NCBI GenBank assembly: GCA_951213105.1
Contig: OX578146.1
Location: 50,499,275 to 50,563,274 of the forward strand
Direction of reading: 5' to 3'
From: Amaurobius ferox
Lineage: Eukaryota; Arthropoda; Arachnida; Araneae; Amaurobiidae
Length of the DNA: 64,000 nucleotides
In this document: positions 1-12,109 of the stretch, piece after piece
How positions within the stretch are numbered: the stretch's first letter is position 1
Layout of the letters: each line of letters starts with the position of its first letter
Program-made: the position numbers and the translations under genes
Notes under the pieces: model-generated
The model's input: the letters and a program-made list of their open reading frames with translations, nothing else
Told to the model about the DNA's origin: nothing
Database searches by the model: none

Positions 1-1701
1 AAGGGTACCCGGGGCACGGGCACCCAAAATCGCCTTATGCAACAAAGAGCGAACTTATCGCATCAAAGTATTTATAAGATGAAGCAAATGTGTGCAATTT
101 GAAGCGTATTTAGCAACCAAGAATTTCAGAATTTATGCAGAGTACAAATTTATAGGACAAAAATAAATTTTTAAAAGTGTCATTTTTACTAATTAAAATA
201 CATAAAAAATTCTAATAATTCCCTGAAGTTAGAATTTTACTTCTTAGTCCTCTACTATGAATAGGGGCTCCCCGAATGTTTACTTGGGTTCAGGTTACCG
301 GGAAAGAATAGTCGGGTCCTGCGGATAATAGCATCCATAGACCGATTTTCGCACTTCCTATGCTATTAACAAAATTCTGGTAAAAATATTATTGGTTTTT
401 AATCGATATTACGTAATATAAGGGACATTTAGTTAGCGTCAAAATAAAAATCTATTAGAAAATTACTTTTTTCTGTCTGGAAAGTTCAAAGTCCATGATA
501 ATGCTATTGGGAATTGCACATGGAAAGATATACTTAATACTTCTGTAATTTATGTAACCTTTTTGAGAAATTTATTCATTCGAAAAATACGTAATATCTA
601 GAGAACCGTGCTCATGCCAGCCAGCGTTCTAAACTGAGTGATCTTCATTCTTACTTCCTCATATGTAGTATTGAGAAAGTATTGTTTTCATGCAAATTTT
701 CTATTTCGGAATTTTGATGCCAATATATGTTTTAAGACCTCCATAACACATTTTGCCTATTTTTGGAGTGATGTCTGTCTGTCAGTCTGATGTCTAGCGG
801 TCCATTTCTTGTGTACACCATAACAGCCATAAATTTTTATAGATTTTCATGACACTTTATATTCGGCTTTGTTATATAAAAAAAAATCTAGAACAAGATA
901 GACTATTTTAAATTCGAGCGAAAACTTCGAATCTTATTTCGAAATTTTATATATTTTTAACATGACAGTAAGGGACAAAATATGACATACTCATGCATTA
1001 AAAGGTTTATGTATGGCTTAATCACAAGATTTAATAGTTTCAATCATTGTTGTGAAAAATAGGCGCGATACAAATTTTTTTTCGTGGCGTCATTAACCCC
1101 TTTAGGGGTAAGTTATCCCCCAGGAAGGGGGTACATTGTTAAGTATGGTATTAATCGAAAAAAAAAAAATTCAAACCCTAAAGTGAAGGGAATCACGCTA
1201 TAGTTGAAATCATTTGGAAACACAATATCGATTTTTCAAAATTTTCTTGTAAAATTTGAAAAAAAAAAAAAAAATTCTGCTTGAGAAAATCGAGTTGAGC
1301 CACACTACAGTTAATTTTATGATAAATTACTTATTGATTGTTTATTTAACTTGGTTAATTATTTTATTATTATTTCTTTAAAAAGATTATTCGAAAATTT
1401 TGGTGCTCCGGAACGTTTGATCGTGTTTAAAATCAATAGGGGCTTAGAATGCTTCACAAATTGTGTTAATCATACAAATTTCATTCTTAACACTCTATTT
1501 GCATGTAAAATAACGCCTAGACTCACTGACGTGTACATACAGACAGGAATCACCTTAAAATAGTTCGTTTCGAGTTTCAGGGCTGCTTAAAACATGCAAT
1601 TCCGCCAAAAACATTAATTTGAATTCGCAATCCTGCAGTAGTATTTTCACAATACATTATACTATGCACATGGGGAAAGTAATTACTAATTCTTTTATGT
1701 T
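1..1701. other. intergenic DNA, no gene seen
   Basis: AT-rich DNA with long A and T runs (for example near 1,150-1,170 and 1,258-1,275). No reading frame here resembles a known protein. A stretch near 710-840 with GTCTGTCTGTCAG and CGGTCCATTT wording weakly resembles the dispersed repeat found at 6,570 and 15,506. Confidence 0.6.
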
Positions 1702-1707
1702 TCTAAC

Positions 1708-2042
1708 CAGTGGCGAATTTACAATTTTGCCGCCTGTAGGCCGTATGATATATTTTACCACTTAGTGTTACTAAACATAACATCTAAAATTGGATATAAA
1801 AGGTAGGTAAATTGAAAATGATTAAAAATTTCTCAAAAGTTTAAGAGGAATATAGTAATTCTTAACAATAAATAATAATTCTTAACAATAAATAGTAATA
1901 TATAATTTTTATTTAATTGGCCAAAAAATTTAACCGCGTCGGAGCGCCTTCAAAAATTTGTCGATGTCGAAAATTTTTCGCTGACGAAAATTTGCCGCCA
2001 TAGGCTTTAACCTATTTAGTCTGTTGGTAAATCCTCCACCTG
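1708..2042. mobile_element. degenerate hAT-type MITE
   Basis: Begins with CAGTGGCGAATTTAC, a typical hAT terminus, and ends with a decayed inverse of it (GGTAAATCCTCCACCTG). TCTAAC flanks it on both sides (1,702-1,707 and 2,043-2,048), a likely remnant of an 8-bp target duplication. It has no coding capacity. The call rests on the terminus and the partial duplication, so it is moderately sure. Confidence 0.5.
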
Positions 2043-2048
2043 TCTAAC

Positions 2049-3214
2049 TTTCTCTAAATTGTTCCTAAACATAAAAAAAAAGTTGTTTTGTAAAATGAAA
2101 CAAAATAACTCTTTAATTCATTTTAGTGCTTATTAATGATGGTTCTATTTCGTATTAACTTCAATCAGTTGAGCTACTAAACATCTATTACTTTTCGATT
2201 TTTCACTAGGCTGATTCTGACATTTTCTCGTAGCGAAAATTCGTTGAAAAATATCGATCGGCCATTCTTTGAACAAAAGTTGCGTTGCCACCCACATAAA
2301 TAAGAGTTCTGCATTTTGGGGTGCGTGGGTGCTTGATGTGGTCAACCCACCAGCACCCTCATCTTAAAGGTCATGTTTTAACAAAAGGTTTCTACATAAG
2401 GTGTCGTAGTGCGGTAGTGGGGTTGGGAAATATGAATTGACAATTTCAACGTAATTAATTGTTACAATGTCCCTGTTTTTTGTCCGCTCGGATAATTTAT
2501 TGAAAAAGAGAAAAAAGGATGGGGTTGTGGGCCGCTCACAGATAATCTTTTCAGTGGTGGTGATTGGGGGGGGGGGGAGGAACTTACGATAATACTAGCT
2601 GCATTCAGTGGCGTACCGAGATTTTCTGAGGCCCCGAGCAAAGGCTCCACCCTGAACATTCTGTAATAAATGCAATAAAACATCGCAAATCCGATCATTG
2701 GTAACCTCACAAAATCGATTATCCGACAATTTATTTATGTTGGCTTTAATAAGTTAAAAATTAAATACGAATTCACTACGTTAATATTTTTGAATTTTAA
2801 GTTCTGTGGCATTGAATTTTAGTCCCCCCCCCCTCCCGGGCCAATAATATTTCGAAGATCTTTGTTTATAATATAAATACATTATCGGGCCTGAAATTCC
2901 TTTATCCCAATGGATTCAGCCCTGGTTATATAACCATGTTTTTCTATCAAATTTTCATAGTTATAGCTCAGACAGGAAGAAGGAATGCTGATTCACCCAT
3001 TAAGTTTTCCTGGTATCATAAAATGCTGAAACCCGAAGAGACGAAAGTCAATATAAACTGCAGCAAAACCTGCATTACCACCACCAAATCCTTAAGGATT
3101 TTTGGGTTATGATATCAATATGTTCAATTGGAATCCGTTAGAAAGGTCGTAGCTAAAACGTTGAACAACAACTATAAATTGATATACAGGCTGATGTTAA
3201 AATGCTGAATTATA
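2049..3214. other. intergenic DNA with homopolymer runs and a lone hAT-like end
   Basis: No gene seen. Contains a G run near 2,568 and a C run near 2,823. A single CAGTGGCGTACCGAG at about 2,608 looks like one hAT terminus, but no partner end was found. Confidence 0.5.
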
Positions 3215-3216
3215 TA

Positions 3217-3934
3217 CAGGGTGAGTCAGAAATCTTGGGCTAAACTTTAAGGGGTGATAAATCGGATTTAAACAAACAATTTTTGTCATACAAAGCACGA
3301 TCATAACGCAAGAGGTGAACCGCTAGACGTCGCTGACATTGAACGCAGTGACGACTGCGTCAGAACTAGCCAGGGTTTAAGCTGATCGCCTGATCTCTCC
3401 TCTCGACTTTTTCTTATGGGGCCACATGAAAAGTCTCATCTACGATAGCCCCATCGACTCGATGACCTTGATTGAGGACATTGTTGCTAGAATTGCTGTT
3501 GCTGCCGGCGTTGTCCAAGAGAGAGTCATCATTTCCTAATTTCATGAGCTACCACCTAGCGGTTCACCTCTTGCGTTACGACCCAGCTTTGCATGACAAA
3601 AATAGCTAGCGACGCACTTTAGCAAAAACACCCGACATATCTTAGACAACCCCGGCAGCAACAGCAATCCTAGCAACAAGGTCCTCGTCGGAGTCGATGG
3701 GGCTATCGTAGATGAGACTTTTCATATGGCCCCATAAGAAAAAGTCGAGAGGAGAGATCAGGCGATCAGCTTAAACCCTGGCTAGTTCTGAGGCAGTCGT
3801 CACTGCGTTCAATGTCAGCGAAGTCTAGCAGTTCACCTCTTGCGTTACGACCCTACTTTGTATGACAAAAATTGCTTGTTTAGATGTGATTTATCACCAC
3901 TTAAAGTTTGGCCCAAGAGTTCTGGCTCACCCTG
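3217..3934. mobile_element. fold-back mariner-like element
   Basis: Both ends read inward as CAGGGTGAG and are flanked by TA, the target of Tc1/mariner elements. The two arms (about 3,217-3,510 and 3,640-3,934) are inverted copies of each other. Each arm carries the same transposase C-terminal fragment (SPLDFFLWGHMKSLIYDSP on the plus strand of the left arm). The centre (about 3,556-3,618) has a third short copy of the outer arm sequence. The element is therefore a rearranged, non-autonomous palindrome of a mariner-like transposon rather than a complete gene. Confidence 0.75.
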
Positions 3935-3936
3935 TA

Positions 3937-5127
3937 TATTAAAAGAAATGATTGGATTTTCTATAATGCACTAGTGAGCCTCTAGAAAGATACAAGAAAG
4001 GTCCGCTAAAAATAATGCATACAATTTTTATACCCTCTTCAAACATGAGGCCCCAAGCGGCCGCTTGGTCTGCTTAGACCCCCGAGACCCCCCCCCCCCC
4101 TGGCCGCGTTCAGCGACTAGCCCAGTCGCTTTGAGAAAGTTGAAACGGTTTCGGATACTCAGAACTTTTATTAATGTCTGCAGGTGTCACATACAGTGAT
4201 TACTAGGACACAATAGTTTTTTTTTGCATCTTTATGAATTATACATTACTGAGAAGTTTTGTTCTTATCTCTATTTAGCAAAGCTATATATCGATAACTT
4301 TTTTATTCTTTCGGTAGTATGATTCTGACATTTTCTCCGAGTAAATCTCATTGAAAACTATCGATCGGAACGGACTGCAATATTCTTCTCTTTGAAGTTA
4401 CACCCACGTCAACAGAAGGTTGCTTTGAATGGCTAAATGTGTCAACTTACAGGTATTTGCACGTAAAAGGTCATGTTTTAACGGAAGGATTTACAATTAA
4501 ATATATTTGGTAGTGTGGGAGGAACGGCAATATTGTTACAGCAGTATAGACCATGGTAGCATATTACATGACATTTAAAGCTATTTTTAAACATGGCTGT
4601 AGCAAAATAAAGGTTTTTATTTAGGGCCGTCCATGGGAGGGGTGGCCCCACACTAGTGGAAGGGCCGGGGCAAGTCAGGAGGGGTGGCATCCGATTTTTT
4701 AGAGTGAGGAAGATATGAAATATTCAGAAGGAAGGGGGAAATTAAATATGAAGAGGTGGGCTCGTGATAAATGCTCGTAGGGGATGTAGCGTGACTCCCG
4801 CGATGAATGGTTGTGGGGTGGCTCACAATTTGTATGGAAGGCTCTGTTTCAGTTTATAAACATAGATGTATCCATTACAACTATTTTAAAACATATTTTA
4901 TAGCAAAAACAGAGTTTCAATCGAATCTGCAGTATTTTGAATGAAATGGATTGACTTTTTTCATTAATTTTAAAATACTATGACGAAAATTTTAAGTTCT
5001 ATTACATTTATTTTGCGAAAAGTACACACATGTGGTTTTATTATGAATTTCAGATAAAAAATGTGCGTTTCTTGAAGAAAATCAAGACCGAAAATATGGG
5101 AAATTTTCACATTTGATAGGATATATC
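3937..5127. other. intergenic DNA, no gene seen
   Basis: Contains a C run near 4,088-4,100 and some wording (TTATCACG, ATTTGTATGGA) shared loosely with 9,210-9,330 and 17,090-17,250, which suggests old dispersed repeats. No supported coding region. Confidence 0.45.
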
Positions 5128-5140
5128 ACATGACATTATA

Positions 5141-5513
5141 GCCAACGGCCCTACCGTGCTGAAAACACCGGTTCTCGTTAAGATAAGCAGCATCGGGCGC
5201 GGTTAGTACTTGGGTGGGTGACCACCTGGGAACACCGCGTGCTGTTGGCACATTTCGGACGCGGTAGCCCGGAGGTTTGCGCGCTGGATTTGCACGCTGC
5301 CACAACTGCCGCCATGTTCATGCGGAGTACGATCACGTTAAACATGTGGATCCGTAAGTACCTCCGAGAGGTTGGTGGTAGGGGAAGGAGGGTACGGTCC
5401 CTGTGGATGCCTCCCCCCACTGGGTTCCGGTCTAAATTGGGTGACACTTCCCGGCCGTCCAAACGTTACCTTACATCTTTCTGGTAGGTCGAACGGTCTG
5501 GGTCTCAACTACT
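5141..5513 (+). mobile_element. 5S rRNA-derived SINE, copy A
   Basis: The first ~110 nt (5,141-5,249) are recognisably 5S rRNA. They start GCCAACGGCC, contain the internal Pol III control region (AAGCAGCATCGGGCGC, GGTTAGTACTTGGGTGGG, ACCACCTGGGAACACC) and end GTGCTGTTGGC. About 12 nt of the 5S sequence before AAGCAGC are missing. A ~260-nt unrelated body and tail follow, as in the SINE3 class. Imperfect flanking copies ACATGACATTATA (5,128-5,140) and ACATGGCATCATA (5,514-5,526) look like a diverged target duplication. A second copy lies inverted 2 kb away. Confidence 0.8.
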
Positions 5514-5526
5514 ACATGGCATCATA

Positions 5527-6436
5527 TATGCTATGTTTTAATATTGTGAAGAATATATGAAATGTTTTACTAAGCTTTGTTCTATTCAAATTACATATAG
5601 CGGACTTTTGCTCTTATTCAACGACGTTGCTCTACCCAAGCAGAAAACATATTTACAGCCAGCTATTCTTATTACGTGAATGTAGGGTTGCCATATTTCG
5701 AATTTTCACACAGGATCTCACATTTGACAATTTATCGCCAACTTGGCGACTTTTCGCATGGACTGGAACTATCTCGAAATAGCGAATATTCTTTGAGATA
5801 CGAGCCTATTTTAGAAATTTTTATGGAGAATGCATAAATGGAGTCATTGCTCAGTTGGGGAGTAGTTGACGTGATACGAACTTAATTGAATTGCGAAAAA
5901 TATTTTGAGAATAGTATTAGCTATTTTATGAATTATCTGGGCATTTAATTGCTGTTTTACTGACAGTTTTTATGATCTTGTAAGATAGTTATCGAACATA
6001 ATGTTATTATTGTTATTGTTATTATTGTTATTGGTATAGCATTATTCACAGCATATTGCTCCTTCTTATGCTTATTAGTGCTTTTAAATAAAAGTGTTAG
6101 TTATCCAGAAATTAGGACTCTTTTTATATCCTAAGAGTATAACCCACGATTTCAGACGATACATCGTAACAATACCATTAGGCAACACATAAATAATAAG
6201 ATTATTTTATTATTTTCTTCGCATTTCATGCCAAACACTATGAATTGAGAATTTTCTTATCTGGCCACTTTTATAATGGCGAATACTGGGTGAATTTGAA
6301 TTGAGAAAAATTAAATAAATAAATAAATAAATAAATTATAAATTTAAAAAAAAATGCAATTGTAATTTATTTTAAATTTGAATTTAAAGATAGCATCTAT
6401 GCAATGTTTAAATAGCGAAAATAAAAGTCTATAGTC
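5527..6436. other. intergenic DNA with simple repeats
   Basis: Contains an ATT/GTT-rich microsatellite near 6,003-6,040 and an AAAT run near 6,313-6,342. No supported gene. Confidence 0.5.
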
Positions 6437-6534
6437 TTTTACATGTAGTGTAAACTAATCTTTTACATCTAGTATGCTAATTTTACATCCAGTATACTAA
6501 TTTTACATCTAGTATACTAATTTTATATCTAGTA
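6437..6534. repeat. 20-bp minisatellite
   Basis: Three near-identical units TTTTACATCTAGTATACTAA at 6,461-6,520, followed by a partial unit and preceded by a more diverged one. Units differ by one or two bases. Confidence 0.85.
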
Positions 6535-6569
6535 AACCCATAGTTGCTAACCCCCCTTTATCTCTCCAA

Positions 6570-7200
6570 TGGTTTTCACTTTACCTGTAATATATGGTAA
6601 TGTATAGGGAAAGTATTGGAATCAAGTCGAAAATCGTAACTCGAGTTTTCGACGGATCTACACGTTTTGGGACCTCTAGAACACGAAAAAAATATTTTTA
6701 GCGTGACGTCTGTGTGTTTGTACCTGTCTGTGTAATGTATGTATCCACTTTAACACAAAAACTAATTGACTAAATTTCATAAAATTTTATACTTAAGCCA
6801 TTTGTGGGTTACTGTTAGATTTTGATACGATTCTGGATAAAAGATCCTGATTTTTTTCTGCAAAATGTCCCGCAAAAATTGTATGTATCTATTCTAGCTA
6901 AAAAACTAATCGATTTAATTTCAGAAAATTTGGTAAGTATAAGTCACTTGTGGGTGACCCAGCTGCTGATTAGATATTGGCAGGATTCCGGAGAATAAAA
7001 TCAGCCTTTTTTTTTTTTTTTTGCGAAATGGTTTGTAAAAATCGTCAAAATTTAAAATGAAAGACAACGTATGCTCAAATGAATGTATCAATTAAAAGCT
7101 TATTTCTTACGTAATTTTTGACGATGAAAACAATAAAACCAACCTTATTACTCTAGAACTAGCCATTCTCGAGATATTTTAATTTTTTTTCATTTTTGTT
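6570..7200 (+). repeat. dispersed repeat family, copy 1
   Basis: Begins TATGGTAATGTATAGGGAAAG and continues through GTCTGTGTGTTTGTACCTG and reiterated ~100-bp blocks containing CACTTGTGGGTGAC. It ends near ACTAGCCATTCTCGAGATA. The reverse complement of 15,506-16,131 matches it along the whole length, so this is one family in opposite orientations. No coding capacity seen. Confidence 0.75.
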
Positions 7201-7281
7201 AAACCAACTTGAAAAATACGTCGAGTTACCAAATGAAAACGAAAATTGGAGCAATTGCAGCGTAATTTCAAATAATTATGC

Positions 7282-7600
7282 AGTTTTTAGACCGTCCGAC
7301 CTACCTGAAGGTGTAAGGTAACTGTTTGGGCGGTTGGGAAGTGACCCCCACCCAGTGGGGGAGGCATCCATAGGGGCCGTACCCTCCTTCCCCTACCACC
7401 AACCTCTCGAAAGGACTTACGGACTCACATGTTTAACGTGATCGTACTCCGCATGAACACGGCGGAAGTTGTGGCAGCGTGCAAACCCAGCGCGCAAACT
7501 ACCGGGCTACCGCGCCCGAAATGTGCCAACAGCACGCGGTGTTCCCAGATGGGCACTCACCCAAGTACTAACCGCGCCCGATGCTGCTTGACTTCGGTGA
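7282..7600 (-). mobile_element. 5S rRNA-derived SINE, copy B, 5'-truncated
   Basis: The reverse complement starts inside 5S rRNA at GATCACCGAAGT, keeps the Pol III internal control region and shares body and tail with copy A. The 14-bp direct repeat TCAAATAATTATGC flanks it at 7,268-7,281 and 7,601-7,614. This is a clean target-site duplication and shows LINE-type retrotransposition. It retains the 5S segment that copy A has lost, so copy A cannot be its source. Confidence 0.85.
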
Positions 7601-7682
7601 TCAAATAATTATGCGTGCTATTTTCTGCAATTAACCTTAATTTAATGAATTATTGAAGAGATAAAAAGAAATGAATTTGAGT

Positions 7683-7880
7683 CTGTAGGGAAAGTCATGT
7701 GCTGCCCACATCAGATTTTTACTTTCCCTACAATACGTGGTAATGTATAGGGAAAGTATTGGAATTATGCGGAATATCGCAATTCGAGTTTTCAATGGAT
7801 CTACGATCTAATCGTTTCGAGCATTCTTGAATCCAAAAAATCTATTTTTAGCATGCTGTCTATTTGAATCTGTAGGAAAA
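7683..7880 (+). repeat. fragment of the dispersed repeat family
   Basis: Repeats the TTTACTTTCCCTACAATAC and ATGTATAGGGAAAGTATTGG wording of the 6,570 copy. It is preceded by a ~40-bp motif (GTAGGGAAAGTCATGTGCTG) that recurs at about 8,472 and, inverted, at about 15,371-15,405. Confidence 0.6.
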
Positions 7881-8035
7881 GTCACATTAGATTTTTTGTC
7901 TTTAACTGCTTTCTGAGATGAAAAAGAGAGAAATTAATTAAGAAGAATTATTCAAAATCTATTTGACATAACCGCGTAATTATTTGTGTATTTGCTTCTT
8001 GAAATGGAGTAGGGGGTGCCAAAAACCCAGACCAC

Positions 8036-8096
8036 TTGACTGAAGACCTAGACCGTCCGATTCGTCCGATTTGAGCAGCCGTTTGGACGGCCGGGG
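8036..8096. repeat. tail-only relative of the 5S SINE
   Basis: CCCAGACC... to TTTGGACGGCCGGGG matches the inverted 3' tail of SINE copy A without the 5S part. Similar tail-only pieces lie at about 12,994-13,060 and 13,076-13,137. They may come from the LINE or SINE family that donated the tail. Confidence 0.5.
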
Positions 8097-8099
8097 AAA

Positions 8100-11080
8100 G
8101 CAGGGGGAAGAAAGGGTAGTCAAAAAGGAGAGGGAAGTTGAAAGGAAGTAGGGTGTGTGTAAAGGTTAAAAATATAAATTAAAATAAAAAAAAAATTAGA
8201 AAGACAAGATTATAGGTTACCATTCAAGATTATAGACAAAGCCCATTATAGGTTCTTTCTCTTCCGCATTTCCCTTTCCGGAAATTCATTTAATTGCATT
8301 TTGATGAAGATTTTACACAAGAGCATGAATAAAAGCAATTTTGCATGGACTCACAACTGACCAAAAGCGTAAAATGTTCATTTACGTGGTGTTAATTCAA
8401 TGTTAAAACATTCTGCTATGGATCTTGAACATTAGAATTTCGTTGTAAAAGCAGTAAAGCCATTGCATTATGTAGGAAAATTCATGTGCTGCACACATCA
8501 GATTTTTTTCTAGTTGAATTTATTCCTTACTGCGAATTCAATAATCAAAAGGATAACCGCAGGGATGGTTGAAACAATACATGATTTTAAAAATGATTTC
8601 TTAACATTATATAAAGTTCAGAATGAATTATACACTATAAAATTATTTCCCAACTCATAAAAACACATTTTATCCTTAAATACCTAATTACAGACCCCAT
8701 TTCGAAAAAACCTGATTACATTCTTCTGTTTTATTTTGCTTCTTAAAAAAAAGTTTCGCAGACGATATGGCCATTTCGTTCACCTGGCATAATTCTGGAA
8801 CTCAATTCCCTTTGCGATAGATGCTCACATCCTCTGCGTTGCCATGGTAACAGAACATGGCGTCCTCAGCCAAGAAAATGTGCTGGAGAAAATTGATGTT
8901 ATTTTTGTTTTTATTCTTTTTCCCAATGGATCGATAATCAGCTGATTTAGGAGAAACGTTTACAAGATTAGATGGCGTAAGATATTGAAGATGCATATAA
9001 GGTATTGGAGTATTTGGTATCAATAAATAGTGAATGGTTTTGAGTATTATGAATTATTATCGCACCTTTGGTATAAGGAGATAAATATATGATGAAGGAA
9101 CTGAGCAAAATAAAATATGCGCAATGTTTAGAACTGGGTAATGTGATAACAATGGTTTTCGTGCGACGTTATGCGTGAAGTAGTCGCTACATAGGCGTAG
9201 CTAGGATCAGGGTTGTCCATACAAATTGTGAGCTCTCTTCTAGCATTTATCACGCCTCTCTTCATATTTTATTTTCCCTCTGGCGCCCGATCCCCCACTC
9301 GAGTGGTGTCTGTCCCCTTTATCGGAGGCTCTGCCAGGATTTCAGAAAGGAAGTATGATGTAATGGAGTTCCAGTGTTGGATTTCTTTTTCCAATATAGA
9401 TCTTATGAGTAGTTTTGATGTCAATGGGGTGGGTGGGACGAGGGGACTTAAACCCCATATGTCTGCGCTTATGACTTGCTATACTAATGATAGAAATGCC
9501 AGGTAATGCAAGTGATGTTTTATATGGTCTGAGTGGTTGTAACGTCCAAGCATAATGCAGTACTTCCGGATTCGATCTCAGGCTCAGGCCGATATTTGCT
9601 TTGAGCTAAAATTTAACCAAATACTTTACAATTCGTGCCATAGTTAAATAATAGATTAGAAACCCCTTCGATCATACACCTCCTTCCATTTCTAAGATCC
9701 TGGCTACGCTACTGAGTTAGGAAATGCATATTTAGTGGTTCTAAAAAGTATATATATCTTTATGTAATTCAATATGAGTCTACCAATAAACATCGCCATC
9801 ATTATAAATCACCCTTTTTCCAATTATTTTCACTGGCATTCTGTAACATTGTTCATTCTCTTTTAACAGATCTGCGAAAAAACACTATTTGTGGTGCACT
9901 TTTCTGGATAGTTTAATTCCATTTTGTCAAAATAAAAACCAAGAAACATTCTCAGAATCTTTTCATTTATATCATTTATTAAAGCAATAAAATGTTAATT
10001 CGAATTATTTCAATTTGAACAAAACACTCCAAGCCAGACTAAATGACATTTTTATTAAAAGCCACTTATTAATAAACGTTTTATTCCTTTTCCCTCTCGT
10101 AGGGAAAAATAGCGCGGGAGGGATTTCCTTCCCGAGGTACTCGACCTTTGCGGTTACCATGGGAACCACTGGCTTGAGTTGAATGAGATGGAAAATTGTG
10201 CTTTTTTTTTTACTGTTTCTCAGTTTTATTTCATGCTGAACGGTTCAAAGGATTGTTCGTGAGAAGTTACGAACATGTTTCGAGTGTCATTGCCTGTTAG
10301 TAGGTGGAACTAAGATTGATACATTTTAAGATTGAGAAATTTTCACTATGTTGGATGGAATGCTTTGGACATTGACCGTATATCGCTTATCAGCTCTTTA
10401 GTGAATACCGAAAATTAAAGGCTAATACTGAATTATAAAGACAAAATCTATACAAATAAAATTGAAAATCTGTCTGTCTCTCTGTCTGTATATATGTTTG
10501 TTTCATCATCACGGGAGAACGGTTGAACTTAATGAAATTTTTGTGGGTAGCCTTGCAATAGTCCCACTTAAAATTTAGTCCATGTTTCGAGTTTCTAGGA
10601 CCAGGGGTTGTCTAAATATTAATTAAAAACGGGCAGTTAAAACTGCCATAGATATAGCATTATGCAGACGATATTTTTTCCTGTAAATTTATTTCAAGGA
10701 AATGATATCATGTTGCTTAGTAACGGATTTAAATCCAATATGTTTATGCAGCAGACGATTTTCATTAAATCTTTTCCGACTTCAATAATTAAGAAATATG
10801 TATAAAATAAATTTTATCAAAATTTTATTTTTTACTGTATTGTATCAATTACGGCTTTCATGTTTAAAGATCACTGTGTTGATATTTTCAATTCATTACG
10901 TCATCTGTTTTATTATGGCAAAAACGGTTAAAACTCATATATTGTAGTACGGATAATCTTCTATATATATATATTAGTACACGGGTATATCTTCTAATCT
11001 ACGAAAATATAAGAAGTACGGGTTAATATACCCATACAATTTTACTTTTATTTTGGCATATCTTAATTCAATTTCATATC
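8100..11080. other. intergenic DNA, no supported gene
   Basis: Reading frames are short and look random. Around 9,194-9,712 the sequences GGCGTAGCTAGGATC and GATCCTGGCTACGCTACTG face each other and could be decayed inverted ends of a ~520-bp element, but no target duplication is seen. 10,840-11,060 is a diverged relative of 12,445-12,680. Confidence 0.4.
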
Positions 11081-11229
11081 TATATATACTAATTGCCAAG
11101 TGTCCGTCTGTCCGTCTGTCTGTCACGCCTTTTTTAGGCACTTCCCGAATGGATAGAGACTTGCAATTTGGCACGCGGCTCGGTCGTTCGATAAAACCTC
11201 CTGAAAAAATCGAATTTTTAGAAAACGTT

Positions 11230-12050
11230 CTCTAGAAGGGATGCTCCACACCAAAACGTTCGAAAAGTGGAATGATAGGAAAGCATGCTTTGCGATAAGA
11301 TAGGGACTTCAAATTTGGTAGAAAAGTAAACCGTTCGAAAGGAAGAAAGTGTGCAATTTGAGATTTCCAATATTTCCTACTTATGGGGGTGCCGCACGCC
11401 AAAATGTTCGATTTTCCGGATAAATGAGAAATGGCTCCTTTAAAATTTGATAGAGGCTTGAAATTTAGTATATGGACTAATCATTTGATGAAGACACCCA
11501 AGACGAATATAGTTTTTCAAGAATGTTCGTTTAAGGGGGTGTTCCAGAGCGAAACGTTCGAAAGGTGAATTGATAAAAAAAAAACATGCTTCGGAATGAG
11601 ATAGAGATTTCAAATTTGGTGTACTGGTAGATAGTTTGGAAGGAAGAAAGTATACAATTTCAGATTTCCAATTTTTTTTACTTAAGGGGGTGCCGCACAC
11701 AAAAATGTTTGATTTTCCGAATAAATGAAAAACGACCCCTTTAAAATTTGATTGAGGATTGAAATTTGATATGTGGACTAATGATTTGATGAAAACACCC
11801 AAAACGAATATAGTTTTTCAAAAATTTTCGTTTAAGGGAGTGCTCCAGAGGAAAATGTTCGAAAGGTGATTTGATAAAAAAAGAAACATGCTTCGGAGTG
11901 AGATACAGACTTCAAATTTGGTGTAAAGGTAGATAGTTCGAAAAGAAGAACATGTGCAATTTCAGTTTTCCGATATTTTTCAACTTTTGGGGATGCCTCA
12001 AAACCAAATGTTCGATTTTTCGAATAAATAAGAAGCGCGAATTATTCAAA
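11230..12050. repeat. degenerate ~300-bp tandem repeat
   Basis: The landmark ACATGCTT... GAGATAGAGATTTCAAATTTGG recurs at about 11,284, 11,583 and 11,886, giving a period of 299-303 bp and about 2.5 copies. Each unit also carries GGGGGTGCCGCAC and ATGTTCGATTTTCC motifs. A 120-codon open frame in the region is a by-product of the repeat. Confidence 0.75.
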
Positions 12051-12109
12051 AATTTACCTTATTCGGTGGTTGCTTAATGTGGGACCGTTGATTTTCAACG
12101 GGTATTCGG

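Noticed and set aside
5178..5560. Open frames of 62-94 codons across the 5S-like region on both strands
   Set aside because: They coincide with the 5S-derived SINE and have no protein-like features; the RNA-derived element explains the sequence.
9213..9506. 97-codon open frame
   Set aside because: No similarity to a known protein and no supporting context; lies in what looks like an old dispersed repeat.
9194..9712. Possible ~520-bp inverted-end element
   Set aside because: The end match is short and no target duplication is visible, so it is not listed as an element.
11440..11802. 120-codon open frame on the minus strand
   Set aside because: It follows the ~300-bp tandem repeat and its sequence repeats with it, so it is a by-product.
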